From: Dermabacteraceae bacterium TAE3-ERU27
GTDB taxonomy: Bacteria > Actinomycetota > Actinomycetes > Actinomycetales > Dermabacteraceae
NCBI GenBank assembly: GCA_019218415.1
Contig: JAHUUL010000001.1
Coordinates: 372,001 to 436,000 of the forward strand
Reading direction: 5' to 3'
Length of the DNA stretch: 64,000 bases
Shown one piece after another: positions 1 through 9,725 of this stretch; the stretch's first letter is position 1, and each line of letters begins with the position of its first letter. The translations under genes and the position numbers were made by a program. The notes under the pieces are model-generated. The model was not told the DNA's origin and did not search any database. It saw nothing but the letters and a program-made list of their open reading frames with translations.

Positions 1-119
1 TCGACCCCGTTAAGGTCACCCGTTCCGCTCTGCGTAACGCAGCCTCCATCGCGGCCCTGGTTCTCACCACCGAGACCCTGGTCGTCGAAAAGGTCGAAGA
101 GGAAGAAGAGGGTAAGTAA
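1..119 (+). CDS. groEL: 60 kDa chaperonin GroEL, C-terminal end (partial)
   Basis: Only the last 38 codons are in the window, beginning with [20 protein letters not shown] and ending in an acidic tail EEEEEGK before TAA. The DP[16 protein letters not shown] block is the conserved GroEL C-terminal equatorial segment, and the tail resembles that of actinobacterial GroEL proteins rather than the GGM tail of proteobacteria. GroEL is the cytosolic ATP-driven folding chamber. Which paralogue (GroEL1 or GroEL2) cannot be told from this fragment. A strong hairpin terminator follows about 45 bp downstream. Confidence 0.93.
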   Translation, partial: DPVKVTRSALRNAASIAALVLTTETLVVEKVEEEEEGK

Positions 120-164
120 CCGGCCGGGTCGCTAAGCGGCCGGGCGGTAACTTCACCGTCTCGT

Positions 165-212
165 AAGGGCGGGCGGGCACTCCGTGTGAGTGTCCGCCCG
201 CCCTTCCTTTTT
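165..212. terminator. Intrinsic terminator between groEL and aroD
   Basis: A GC-rich inverted repeat (AAGGGCGGGCGGGCACT with AGTGTCCGCCCGCCCTT, 7-nt loop) is followed by TTCCTTTTT. It ends groEL transcription and, since aroD converges on it, may work in both directions. Confidence 0.9.
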
Positions 213-226
213 GCGCGCCGCCTCCT

Positions 227-1021
227 TTAGCGCGCCGGAGGCAGCAGAGCGAATGCTCGCCGTACCTCCGCCACGGGCAACTGACCGGGGGCCGACGCGG
301 CGCTGGCCACCGCGAAGCTCGCGCAGGAACCGAAGAGGTGCCCGCCGAGGCGAGTTAGTGCTCCCGCCTGCCCCATGCCTACCGTCACCACGGGAACCGG
401 GCAGGCCCCCTGGCTGGCGCGCAAGGTGGCCGCGCAGAGGGCCAGCAAATCGTGCGGCCCCTGCGGGGTGAGTGCCAGCTTGGCCGCGTCGGCACCGCTC
501 GCCGCTAGCGCGCACAGCAGGGATACGATTTCTTCTTCGCCCGGCGTGCGCACGAAATCGTGGTGGGAGGCAAGCACCGTGTGGCCTGCCGAACGCAGCG
601 TCTCGACCAGTGCGGGGGCGGCATGGCAGCGCAGCGCCTCCACGTCGAACCCGGCGCAGGCAACCTGCCCCGCGAGCGCCGAAAGCAGCCGGGAATAGGC
701 GACGGGGGAGATCTCTAACGCCCCGCCCTCGGCCGCGCTGCGCAGGGTGAGCAGCACGGGCAGATCGACCTCGGCCAGCTCGGCGCAGACCCGCGCTATC
801 TCCCGCACCGCGCCTTGCAGCGCAGCGGGGGAGAGGTCGGACTCGCCGAGGCGAGACAGGGCCTTACGCAGCGGCAGATAATGATCGAGCCGCCATTCGA
901 TAACCTCGCCGCCGACGTCAGAAACCCGTTCCGCCTGCGCAAATACCTCGTCTGCGGTGCCCCCGGTGACGGGGCAGATGATTAACGGATGCCGTGGCGA
1001 GAAAACCAGTTGGGGTTTCAT
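227..1021 (-). CDS. aroD: Type I 3-dehydroquinate dehydratase
   Basis: A 264-aa protein of the class I (Schiff-base) dehydroquinase family, which converts 3-dehydroquinate to 3-dehydroshikimate in the cytosolic shikimate pathway. Visible family marks are the N-terminal ICPVTG strand, EWRLDHY near residues 42-48, the catalytic histidine in ASHHDF and the Schiff-base lysine in DAAKLAL. The C-terminal glycine motif VGMGQAGALTRLGG is also present. Length fits the family (about 250 aa). The ATG at 1021 is preceded by TACTTT seven bases upstream, so it may be leaderless. It converges on groEL and diverges from the membrane protein at 1081. Many actinobacteria use a type II enzyme instead, so a type I enzyme is a useful taxonomic hint. 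Confidence 0.92.
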   Translation of the reverse strand: MKPQLVFSPRHPLIICPVTGGTADEVFAQAERVSDVGGEVIEWRLDHYLPLRKALSRLGESDLSPAALQGAVREIARVCAELAEVDLPVLLTLRSAAEGGALEISPVAYSRLLSALAGQVACAGFDVEALRCHAAPALVETLRSAGHTVLASHHDFVRTPGEEEIVSLLCALAASGADAAKLALTPQGPHDLLALCAATLRASQGACPVPVVTVGMGQAGALTRLGGHLFGSCASFAVASAASAPGQLPVAEVRRAFALLPPAR

Positions 1022-1067
1022 AAAACTAAAAGTAGTCCACGCGGTTAGTTGTCACGCATCCGAGACG

Positions 1068-1073
1068 TAGTAT
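1068..1073 (+). promoter_or_regulatory. Candidate -10 box of a leaderless promoter
   Basis: TAGTAT ends 7 nt before the GTG at 1081 and no ribosome binding site lies between them. The same geometry recurs at 6678, 7430, 46166, 47331, 59625, 60202 and 63394. Confidence 0.5.
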
Positions 1074-1080
1074 TGGATCC

Positions 1081-1773
1081 GTGATGGATATTCCCAGCGA
1101 TCAGATGGCAGGACGGGCGGAGACCCGTTTTCGTGCCTCACGAGGCGCCCGCATGGTCGCGGTCGCCGGGCTGGTTGTGTTCTCTGTGATGCTTGAGTTC
1201 CTGGTCATCGTCTCTTTCCTGGGAAGGCGCATCTGGCATAACCCGCTGCTTTTCCATGACTGGTGGTTCACCCTGCCGTTCACCCTCTGGTTGCTGATAG
1301 TGCTGCTGGGGGTGCTCGTGATTGTGCGCACCACGCTTGGCAGCCTCGTGATGAACTCCGCCGGGGTGCGCGCGCGCACCCTGCTATCGTCCTTTTCTGC
1401 CGACTGGGGAGAGATTGCCAGCATCTATTTCATCCGCGACATTCGCCGTAACGCGGCGAGCGGGGACTTCCTGGACCCCAACGGCAAGGGCGCTGCGTTC
1501 GACGACGTCATCTTTATGTCGCTCAGTGGCCGACGCATAGGCTCCCTCAGCGGTCGCTTCTTTAGCGGCAAGGCCCAGCGCGCCCTCCTGGAAGAAGCCA
1601 AGCGCCAGGGCGTCCGGGTACGTTTTATAGACGAGATCACTCCCGCCGAACTGGCCAGCCGTATCCCCGGTTCGCTGCGCCTGTGCGATAGGCACCCCGG
1701 CCTGATGGTGCTGCTCATGTTCGTCATATTGCTGGCCCATCACGCGATCACTTTCAAAATCTGGGGGATCTAG
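1081..1773 (+). CDS. Multi-pass membrane protein, possibly PH-like cytoplasmic domain
   Basis: A 230-aa protein I do not recognise by name. It has two transmembrane segments near residues 25-48 and 65-87, then a soluble region of about 110 aa, and a third hydrophobic segment near 207-225. The soluble part (SAGVRARTLLSSFSADWGEIASIYFI followed by a lysine/arginine-rich strand pattern) resembles the bacterial PH-like domains found after paired membrane helices in actinobacteria; this is inference from pattern only. The start is GTG at 1081 with no Shine-Dalgarno and a -10 box just upstream, so it is probably leaderless; the ATG three bases later is an alternative. It lies divergent from aroD and 57 bp before the exporter gene. 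Confidence 0.7.
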   Translation: MMDIPSDQMAGRAETRFRASRGARMVAVAGLVVFSVMLEFLVIVSFLGRRIWHNPLLFHDWWFTLPFTLWLLIVLLGVLVIVRTTLGSLVMNSAGVRARTLLSSFSADWGEIASIYFIRDIRRNAASGDFLDPNGKGAAFDDVIFMSLSGRRIGSLSGRFFSGKAQRALLEEAKRQGVRVRFIDEITPAELASRIPGSLRLCDRHPGLMVLLMFVILLAHHAITFKIWGI

Positions 1774-1829
1774 CCCCCCTCCCCGTCGGGCCACAGCGCC
1801 CGCGCAACGCAGCCACCTGGAGGAACGGT

Positions 1830-3158
1830 ATGAGCGCCGACGGATCACCCGTCGATGACTATCCGGAAAGCGAAGACGACTACGTAGGAACGCACACCTC
1901 CCCAATGGGGCTGGTGGATTCCCTGACCGTCAGATCGGAAGCCGCAGCCGCCGTCGGCAGCCTGCTGCTCGCGAGCGGGATGGCCTCCTATCGGGTCAAG
2001 TGGGCAATGGCCCGCACCGCGCGAGCGCTCGGCCTGGACTCTTTCGTTTCCATCGTGACCTTCACCGACATCACCGCCACCGCCACCCTGGGCGGGCGCT
2101 ACCGCACCAGGGTCACCCAGCCCGACCATTCCGGCGTGAACGTGGATCACCTCTACCGCACCCAGCGCATGGTGGAGACGCTGCCCGACGGAGTGAGCGC
2201 GGCGGAGGTCTACGAACGCCTGGAAAAAATTAAGGCGCGCGGCCCGCGCTACAGCCGCCTCACCAACGCCCTGGCCGCAGGTTTCGCCTGCGCCGCGTTC
2301 TCTTTCCTGAACCTGGGCGGCCCGGTAGAGATGCTGTGCGTTTTCTTCGCCGCCCTGATCGGGCAGGCGGTGCGCCGCACCTGCCAGCTCAGGCACTGGA
2401 ACCACCTGCTCGTCACCCTGATCGCGGGCGTGGTTACCTCCGCCTGCTACCTGCTGCTAGTCGATGGCCTGTTCGTGCTCGGGTTGATCGCTTCCGGCTA
2501 CCAGGCGGGGTACTTCGCCGCCGTGCTGTTCCTGGTGCCCGGCTTCCCGCTCATCACCGGGATCCTCGACCTGGTGCGTTCCGATTTTTCCGCCGGCATG
2601 GCCCGGCTCGCCTATTCGGCGCTCATCATCACCGGCGCGGCGGCCTCCGTCTGGGTGGTGGCGCTCGCCTCCGGTGCTCCCATTACCCACGCCCCCGGAT
2701 ACGACCTGCCGTTCCTCACCGTGCTGGCCCTGCGCGCGCTGGCCACCTTCGTCGGGGTGTTCGGCTTCTCGATCATCTTCAATTCGCCCTGGCGGATCGC
2801 GCTGGTGGCGGCGGCCATCTCGCTACTGGCTAACTCGCTGCGCTTTGCGCTTTCCGAATCCGGCATGCCTATCCAGCTCGCCACCTTCGTGGCCACCGTG
2901 TTGATCGGCCTCACCGCCTACCTGGTGGCCCGCGCCTACCACGTGCCCCGGCCCGCGATCTCGGTTCCCGCCGTGGTCATCATGATCCCCGGCTTCACCC
3001 TCTATTCGGCCTACGCCCAGTTCAACGCGGGAGAGGTGGCGCGCTCCAGCGTGCTCGCTTTCGACGCGGTGCAGGTCGTGGTGGCGGCCGCGCTCGGCCT
3101 GGCCATCGCGCACCTCGCCTCGTCCCCGGTCTGGCGCAAAGTGGTGCACCCTAGGTGA
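1830..3158 (+). CDS. Threonine/serine exporter family protein (ThrE-like)
   Basis: A 442-aa integral membrane protein of the ThrE family, which exports threonine and serine using the proton motive force. The N-terminal half carries the DUF1212-type region (GSLLLASGMASYRVKWAMAR, residues about 40-60, then a strand-rich cytoplasmic part to about residue 145) and the rest contains around ten hydrophobic helices, matching the ThrE architecture with both halves in one chain. A strong GGAGGAAC ribosome binding site precedes the ATG by 5 nt. It overlaps the next gene by four bases (GTGA), suggesting translational coupling. Substrate assignment is by family only. Confidence 0.85.
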   Translation: MSADGSPVDDYPESEDDYVGTHTSPMGLVDSLTVRSEAAAAVGSLLLASGMASYRVKWAMARTARALGLDSFVSIVTFTDITATATLGGRYRTRVTQPDHSGVNVDHLYRTQRMVETLPDGVSAAEVYERLEKIKARGPRYSRLTNALAAGFACAAFSFLNLGGPVEMLCVFFAALIGQAVRRTCQLRHWNHLLVTLIAGVVTSACYLLLVDGLFVLGLIASGYQAGYFAAVLFLVPGFPLITGILDLVRSDFSAGMARLAYSALIITGAAASVWVVALASGAPITHAPGYDLPFLTVLALRALATFVGVFGFSIIFNSPWRIALVAAAISLLANSLRFALSESGMPIQLATFVATVLIGLTAYLVARAYHVPRPAISVPAVVIMIPGFTLYSAYAQFNAGEVARSSVLAFDAVQVVVAAALGLAIAHLASSPVWRKVVHPR

Positions 3159-4132
3159 GCAGGGGCAAACTGCGCCGCACACCCGGCCCGCTGCCTCCCC
3201 GGGGCGGGCTGTCGGCCGTACGGGCGGTTCCCGCGCCCGGTGTGCGGGCGGTGCCGCTACAGGAATGGCTCACGCTGCGCTACCCGGCGCTGCTGTCACC
3301 GGCGGCGACCCCGCTGGCGCAGCGAATCGCCGCCGGTGACTTCGTGCGGCGAGACGGCAGTCCCTACACGGCCACGGACCCCGTCAGCGCGGGGGACGAG
3401 GTGTTTTTCTATCGCGAACTAGCTCCCGAAACCGTGCCGGACACGCCGCTGCCCGTGCTGTTTAGCGACGCCTCCCTGCTGGTGATCGACAAGCCGCACG
3501 GCACCGCCACCATGCCGCGCGGCGCACACGTGCGCGCCAGCGCCCTGGTCAGGTTGCGTGAAATCTACGGCCCCGAGCTAACGCCCGTGCACCGCCTGGA
3601 TAAAGACACCGCGGGCGTGCTCGTCTTCAGCCGCGTCCCCGCCGAACGCTCCGCCTACCAGGAACTGTTCGCGGCGCGCCTGGTCACGAAGACCTACCTG
3701 GCCCGCACCCTACCGCCCGCCGCCAACGCCCCCGGCGTGCCCGCGCTTGGAGAAAGCCGGGAGCTGCGCCACTACCTCAGTAAACCGCCCGGCAGCCTGC
3801 GCGTCATCGCCCGCAGCGCCGACGGTGAGGCGCTGCCGGGAGAGGCGCTCGCCCACACCCGCGCCACCCTGTTAAACGCCGACGCCGACGGCGCGCTCTG
3901 GCGGCTCAACCCCGTCACCGGGCGCACCCACCAGCTGCGTGTGCAGCTCGCCGCGCTCGGCACCCCGATATCGTCGGACCCCCTTTACGGCCCGGCGCCG
4001 CAAGAGGGGGCGCCGCCCCTGCAACTGCTCTCCCGCAGCCTGGCGTTCACAGACCCCTTCAGCGGCGCGCGGCGGGAATTTACCTCCCGGCGCAAACTGA
4101 TAGGTCAGGACAGCAAACCATTGGAGGAGTAA
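3155..4132 (+). CDS. RluA-family pseudouridine synthase
   Basis: A 325-aa protein that isomerises uridine to pseudouridine in RNA. The catalytic block HRLDKDTAGVLVF (near residues 147-159) holds the essential aspartate, and the downstream VTGRTHQLRVQLAALGTPISSDPLYG is the conserved RluA C-terminal motif. The first 85 residues lack a clear S4 domain. The GTG start overlaps the exporter stop codon. A GGAGGAG just before its stop codon serves as the probable ribosome binding site of guaB. The RNA target (23S rRNA or tRNA) cannot be told from the sequence. Confidence 0.9.
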   Translation: MSRGKLRRTPGPLPPRGGLSAVRAVPAPGVRAVPLQEWLTLRYPALLSPAATPLAQRIAAGDFVRRDGSPYTATDPVSAGDEVFFYRELAPETVPDTPLPVLFSDASLLVIDKPHGTATMPRGAHVRASALVRLREIYGPELTPVHRLDKDTAGVLVFSRVPAERSAYQELFAARLVTKTYLARTLPPAANAPGVPALGESRELRHYLSKPPGSLRVIARSADGEALPGEALAHTRATLLNADADGALWRLNPVTGRTHQLRVQLAALGTPISSDPLYGPAPQEGAPPLQLLSRSLAFTDPFSGARREFTSRRKLIGQDSKPLEE

Positions 4133-5638
<1,506 letters not shown>

Positions 5639-5645
5639 CCTGGTA

Positions 5646-6653
5646 ATGCTTCGCCTACAACTGGAAACACCCGCAGCCCGCGTCAGCGTCCTTTCCCTCG
5701 GCGGCACCATCTTCATGGAGCACGTCGCGGGGGAGAAGGCCGCCCCCTCCCAGCGCGCCGACCTGGTCGGCACCAGCCTGGTGGAGGGGGTCGCGGTGGA
5801 ACACCGCGCCATCGCCAACGTCGGCTCCCCGTCCATCCGCCGCGCCATGCTGCGCGACGCCCTGGCCACCGCCGAGGAAGCCCTCGCGGGCGGTGCGAAA
5901 GGCGTTGTGCTCACGCACGGAACCGACACGCTGGAAGAAACCGCATTCCTGCTCAACCGCTACTGGCGGCGGGAGGAGCCGCTGATCGTCACCGGCGCGA
6001 TGCGCCCCGCGAACGCGGCCGGTGCCGACGGTCCGGCGAACCTGCGCGACGCGGTCTTCGCGGCCGCCAGCGACGACGCGCGCGGGCTGGGAGTGATGGT
6101 TTGCTTCGACGGTGCGCTGCACCTGGCCGACAGGGTCACGAAAAACCATTCCCGCAGCGTAGACGCCTTCGTTTCGGAGCCTTCCGGCCCGGTCGGTTTG
6201 GTGGCGCACGAGGGGATCAAGTTCCTCTACGAACCGCCCACCGCGCCGTGGCACCCCAGCGCGGGTGAGATAGGCCTAGAACACACCGTGTTTCAGGTGG
6301 CGCTCGGACTGTTCGACGACGGCGAGGTGCTGGATGCGCTTTCCCCGCAGACTTTGGATGGCCTGGTGATTATCGGCTCCGGCATGGGGCACGTGGCGGC
6401 CCCGGCGGTGGCGCGCATACGGCGGCTGACGGATGCGGGAGTGCCCGTGGTGGTGGCTACTCGCGTGCCGCAGGGCGGCACCAGTTCGCGCCACTACGAC
6501 TACCCCGGTAGTGAGGTTGACCTGATCGCGAACGGCGCGGTCATGGCGGGCACCCTGCCGCCGCACAAGGCCCGGCTGCTGCTCAGTGCCCTGATCGGGG
6601 ATGGCGCGGACGCGAACCGCATCGCGGAAGTTTTCGCGCGCTACTCCCTGTGA
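5646..6653 (+). CDS. Asparaginase family protein
   Basis: A 335-aa member of the bacterial L-asparaginase/glutaminase family, hydrolysing asparagine to aspartate and ammonia. Both catalytic threonine motifs are present: LGGTIF near residue 19 (usually TGGTIA) and LTHGTDTLEETAFLL near residue 88. The RNGPANLRDAV-like segment (DGPANLRDAVFAA) and VIIGSGMGHVAAPAV are also as expected. No signal peptide is visible, so the enzyme is probably cytosolic (type I-like). It starts 7 bp after guaB without a convincing ribosome binding site, so it is likely co-transcribed and perhaps coupled. Confidence 0.88.
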   Translation: MLRLQLETPAARVSVLSLGGTIFMEHVAGEKAAPSQRADLVGTSLVEGVAVEHRAIANVGSPSIRRAMLRDALATAEEALAGGAKGVVLTHGTDTLEETAFLLNRYWRREEPLIVTGAMRPANAAGADGPANLRDAVFAAASDDARGLGVMVCFDGALHLADRVTKNHSRSVDAFVSEPSGPVGLVAHEGIKFLYEPPTAPWHPSAGEIGLEHTVFQVALGLFDDGEVLDALSPQTLDGLVIIGSGMGHVAAPAVARIRRLTDAGVPVVVATRVPQGGTSSRHYDYPGSEVDLIANGAVMAGTLPPHKARLLLSALIGDGADANRIAEVFARYSL

Positions 6654-6677
6654 GCTTTCGCCGTCCCCGCCACAGCG

Positions 6678-6683
6678 TAGGCT
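6678..6683 (+). promoter_or_regulatory. -10 box TAGGCT of a leaderless promoter
   Basis: TAGGCT ends 7 nt upstream of the ATG at 6691 and no ribosome binding site is seen. Confidence 0.55.
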
Positions 6684-6690
6684 TGTGCGC

Positions 6691-7398
6691 ATGAGCGATA
6701 ACTGGTTGTCCCGCCCGCTGCTCGGCTTTGACACCGAAACGACGGGCACGAACGTGGCCGAGGACCGCATCGTCACCGCCGCGCTGGTGCTATCCACCGG
6801 GCCGGGGCGGGAACGCGAGGTGGTCTCCACCTGGTTGATCGACCCGGGCATTCCGATCCCCGAACAGGCGCAGGCCGTCCACAAGATCACCACCGAACAC
6901 GCCCGCACCCACGGCATGCAGCCCGCGCAGGCGCTGAACGAGATCGCCGACATGCTGGCCGACGCGCTGGGGCAGAACATTCCCGTGGTCGCTTTCAACG
7001 CCTCCTTCGACCTGATGATCCTGGAGGCAGAGCTGGCGCGTAACGGCCTGCCGACCCTGGCACAGCGCCTGGGGCACGACATTGCGCCGGTGGCAGACCC
7101 GCTGGTGCTGGATCGTAACTTTGATCGTTTCCGTAAGGGCAAGCGCACCCTGACCACCCTGTGCGAGCTGTACGGCGTGGTGCAGGACGGTGCGATGCAC
7201 ACGGCCGACGTCGACGTGTCGGCCACCCTGGACGTGCTGCGGGCGCAGGCCGCGAAGCACACCCAGATCGCGCAGACCCCGCTGCCCGAACTGCATGCCC
7301 AGCAGATAGGTATGCACCGCGCCTGGGCGGAGAACTTCAACGAGTTCCTGGCGAAGAAGGGCAAGCCCGCCGACGTGAATACGCTCTGGCCGCTGTAA
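6691..7398 (+). CDS. DnaQ-like DEDDh 3'-5' exonuclease
   Basis: A 235-aa protein with an exonuclease fold. ExoI is LGFDTETTGTN with the two acidic metal ligands (residues about 12-14). ExoII is FNASFDLMILEAEL around residue 105. ExoIII is HTADVDVSATLDVL, with the DEDDh-type histidine at about residue 170. This family removes nucleotides from 3' ends; stand-alone actinobacterial members are often annotated as DNA polymerase III epsilon-like. I place the start at the ATG at 6691, where a -10 box lies 7 nt upstream; longer in-frame reading back into the asparaginase gene is not supported. No polymerase or helicase domain is attached. Confidence 0.88.
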   Translation: MSDNWLSRPLLGFDTETTGTNVAEDRIVTAALVLSTGPGREREVVSTWLIDPGIPIPEQAQAVHKITTEHARTHGMQPAQALNEIADMLADALGQNIPVVAFNASFDLMILEAELARNGLPTLAQRLGHDIAPVADPLVLDRNFDRFRKGKRTLTTLCELYGVVQDGAMHTADVDVSATLDVLRAQAAKHTQIAQTPLPELHAQQIGMHRAWAENFNEFLAKKGKPADVNTLWPL

Positions 7399-7429
7399 AA
7401 CCCGGTGGTTTATCCAAGCGCCGCTCGGG

Positions 7430-7435
7430 TAGACT
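7430..7435 (+). promoter_or_regulatory. -10 box TAGACT of a leaderless promoter
   Basis: TAGACT ends 6 nt before the GTG start of guaB3 at 7442; there is no Shine-Dalgarno sequence. Confidence 0.6.
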
Positions 7436-7441
7436 TCCAGA

Positions 7442-8554
7442 GTGGCAAGTGAAATTGAGATCGGCCGAAACAAACGCGCCCGGCGCGCCTACGCTTTCGA
7501 TGATGTAGCAGTGGTGCCCTCCCGCCGCACCCGCGACCCCGAGGACGTCTCGACGTCCTGGCAGGTGGACGCCTACCATTTCGACATTCCCATCTTCGGT
7601 GCGCCGATGGATTCCGTCGTTTCCCCGCAGACGGCTATCCAGCTGGGCCGCATGGGTGGCCTGGGCGTGCTGGATCTGGAGGGGCTGTGGACCCGCTACG
7701 AGGATCCGACCCCGCTGCTGGAAGAAATCACCCGCCTGGCAGATTCGCAGGCCACGGCGCGCCTGCGCGAAATCTACGCGGAGCCGATCAAGCCCGAACT
7801 GATCACCCAGCGCATCAGCGAACTGCGCGAGGCGGGCGTGACCGCCGCCGGTTCGCTTTCGCCCCAGCGCACCCAGGAACACTGGAAGACCGTTGTGGAT
7901 GCGGGCGTGGACCTGTTCTTCATCCGCGGCACCACCGTTTCCGCCGAGCACGTTTCGGGCAACCGCGAGCCGCTTAACCTGAAGCGTTTCATCTACGAAC
8001 TGGACGTGCCCGTGATCGTGGGCGGCTGCGCCACCTACACCGCCGCCCTGCACCTGATGCGCACCGGCGCGGCGGGCGTGCTGGTCGGTTTCGGCGGCGG
8101 CGCGTCCCTCACTACCTGGAAGACCCTCGGCGTGAAGGTGCCGCTCGCCACCGCCATCGCGGACGTGGCCGCCGCCCGCCGCGACTACATGGACGAATCC
8201 GGTGGCCGCTACGTGCACGTGATCGCCGACGGCGGCCTCGGCACCTCCGGTGACCTCGTGAAGGCGATCGCTTGCGGTGCGGACGGCCTGATGATCGGCG
8301 CGGCCCTGGCCCGCGCGGCCGAGGCCCCCGGGCGCGGCTTCCACTGGGGCAGCGAAGCACACCACCCGTCGCTACCGCGCGGCCACCGCGTCCAGGTCGG
8401 CACTGTGGCCCCGCTCGAACAGGTCTTGTTCGGCCCCGGCATGGCGGCCGACGGCACAACCAACCTGGTGGGCGCTCTGCGGCACGCGATGGCCACCACC
8501 GGCTACCTGGACCTCAAGGAGTTCCAGCGCGTTGAGGTGTTAGTTAATTCCTGA
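7442..8554 (+). CDS. guaB3: GuaB3 family IMP dehydrogenase-related protein
   Basis: A 370-aa paralogue of IMPDH of the GuaB3 group, widespread in actinobacteria. It opens with the group's typical EIGRNKRARRAYAFDDVAVVPSRRTRDP. The TIM-barrel core is kept (FGAPMDSVVSP, GGLGVLDLEGLWTRYE, ADGGLGTSGDLVKAIACGAD, MIGAALARAAEAPG). The CBS domains and the canonical catalytic loop GSICTTR of GuaB are absent; instead GGGASLTTWKTLG is seen. Its reaction is therefore less certain than that of GuaB. The start is a leaderless GTG. A strong terminator follows at once, and the accessory block begins after it. Confidence 0.93.
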   Translation: MASEIEIGRNKRARRAYAFDDVAVVPSRRTRDPEDVSTSWQVDAYHFDIPIFGAPMDSVVSPQTAIQLGRMGGLGVLDLEGLWTRYEDPTPLLEEITRLADSQATARLREIYAEPIKPELITQRISELREAGVTAAGSLSPQRTQEHWKTVVDAGVDLFFIRGTTVSAEHVSGNREPLNLKRFIYELDVPVIVGGCATYTAALHLMRTGAAGVLVGFGGGASLTTWKTLGVKVPLATAIADVAAARRDYMDESGGRYVHVIADGGLGTSGDLVKAIACGADGLMIGAALARAAEAPGRGFHWGSEAHHPSLPRGHRVQVGTVAPLEQVLFGPGMAADGTTNLVGALRHAMATTGYLDLKEFQRVEVLVNS

Positions 8555-8579
8555 CGGGAAATAAACCCGTAAGACGAAA

Positions 8580-8616
8580 GGGTGGCCCGGAGCTTCATGC
8601 TCCGGGCCACCCTTTT
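8580..8616. terminator. Intrinsic terminator of guaB3
   Basis: A perfect 14-bp stem (GGGTGGCCCGGAGC with GCTCCGGGCCACCC) and a 5-nt loop are followed by TTTT and preceded by AAA. It marks the end of the conserved chromosomal side. Confidence 0.93.
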
Positions 8617-8620
8617 CAGT

Positions 8621-8662
8621 TGCCGCGAGTGCGTTGCACCCTTGCCATCGAATATCTGCGGC
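8621..8662 (+). repeat. Left copy of 42-bp imperfect direct repeat (candidate attachment site)
   Basis: This segment starts 5 bp after the guaB3 terminator and matches 29397-29438 at 37 of 42 positions, with shared blocks TGCCGCGAGTGCGTTG and CTTGCCATCGAATATC. The two copies enclose the whole conjugation block. No integrase gene is seen, so the role as attL is inference. The rest of the gap up to 8741 holds two small hairpins (around 8665-8685 and 8705-8722), possibly the terminator of the minus-strand genes. Confidence 0.45.
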
Positions 8663-8741
8663 GAGCTGGCCAGCGCGTTAGCTGGCGATGTGGGCGCCGA
8701 TTTTCGCCCATTCGCGGGCGAAGGGCGGGGCGTGCTTGTGG

Positions 8742-9725
8742 CTAATGCCCATGATGGTCATGGTCACCGTGGTCGTCTTCGGGTTCTGGCGTGTCGGGGA
8801 TGATGTCGGCTGCTTGCCAGGAGTGTTGTCCTGCGCGGGCTAGTAGAACGGTGTGGGTGACCCATTGGGTTTTTTGGCCTTCGGCTCGCCAAGGTACGGC
8901 GATGAGTGCGGTGAGCTGGTTGTCCGGGGTGGCCAGGAATTGCAGGTCCGTGATGTTCCCGATTTGGACAGGGGTGCCAGCTGGTGCGACTCGGGGTATT
9001 TCCAGGACGTGTTTGGGGGTAACGAAGGCTAACTGTAGGCGTTCGTTACGCTCCTGGTCGGTGAGAGTTGCTTCCTGACCGATCAGATAGGCCATTGAGA
9101 GCTGGAGGTTTTCCTTCACGCTGTCTCTGCTTTTGCTTGATAGCGGGGGCTGGGCGTTTCGGTCTGGCTCTTGTCCGTAGTCGATGGCTTCAACTACGGG
9201 TGGGAGGAGTTCGCCTTCGTCGCTGATCGCATGCATAGTGAGGACTGCTTGGGCTTGCCCGTTTTTACCGACGATGACCGTGCCGGGTTCGGCGTGGATG
9301 ATCTCGGTGCCAAGCCCTTTGCTGAGTTCGATGTCGCTGTCGGCGAGGGAAGCGTAGAAGGCTGGGCCGGAGTAGGGCTTGAGCGCATCTAACCATTGCT
9401 TACGGGGGGCAGGTGTGGTGTAGGCACGCATAAAGGCTTGAGCTACTTTGGCGTAGTCATCGCTGGTTGCTTCGATGGCAATCGGCCCTGGTAGGCGTTC
9501 GCTTTCTTTTTCTGCGTGAGGGTCGGCTCCGGTCGCGGCCGTCGGCGATGTTTTGGGGGCAGCGGGCGTGGTTTGAGGGGGCGCGCTCGTTTCGGGTTTG
9601 ACGTCGTTGCTGGCGTTTCGGGTGAGGTAGAGAGCGCCGACTGCTGCCAGCAGGATGATGACTGCGCTGGTGAGCGCGAGGATGATGCGGGGATAGGTTT
9701 TTTCGTTCATAGGTGCTGCTTTCAT
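8742..9725 (-). CDS. Membrane-anchored conjugation-associated protein with His/Asp-rich tail
   Basis: A 327-aa protein with one N-terminal transmembrane helix (about residues 13-35), a Thr/Pro/Ala-rich linker to about residue 75, and an extracytoplasmic alpha/beta domain. This looks like the bitopic NTF2-like proteins (TcpC/VirB8-type accessory) found in actinobacterial conjugative elements; I cannot name the family with certainty. It ends in DDHGDHDHHGH, a likely metal-binding tail. The start at 9725 overlaps the stop of the upstream hydrolase gene (ATGA), implying coupling; an ATG at 9710 is an alternative. It is encoded divergently from the main secretion operon, with the murein hydrolase. 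Confidence 0.7.
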   Translation of the reverse strand: MKAAPMNEKTYPRIILALTSAVIILLAAVGALYLTRNASNDVKPETSAPPQTTPAAPKTSPTAATGADPHAEKESERLPGPIAIEATSDDYAKVAQAFMRAYTTPAPRKQWLDALKPYSGPAFYASLADSDIELSKGLGTEIIHAEPGTVIVGKNGQAQAVLTMHAISDEGELLPPVVEAIDYGQEPDRNAQPPLSSKSRDSVKENLQLSMAYLIGQEATLTDQERNERLQLAFVTPKHVLEIPRVAPAGTPVQIGNITDLQFLATPDNQLTALIAVPWRAEGQKTQWVTHTVLLARAGQHSWQAADIIPDTPEPEDDHGDHDHHGH

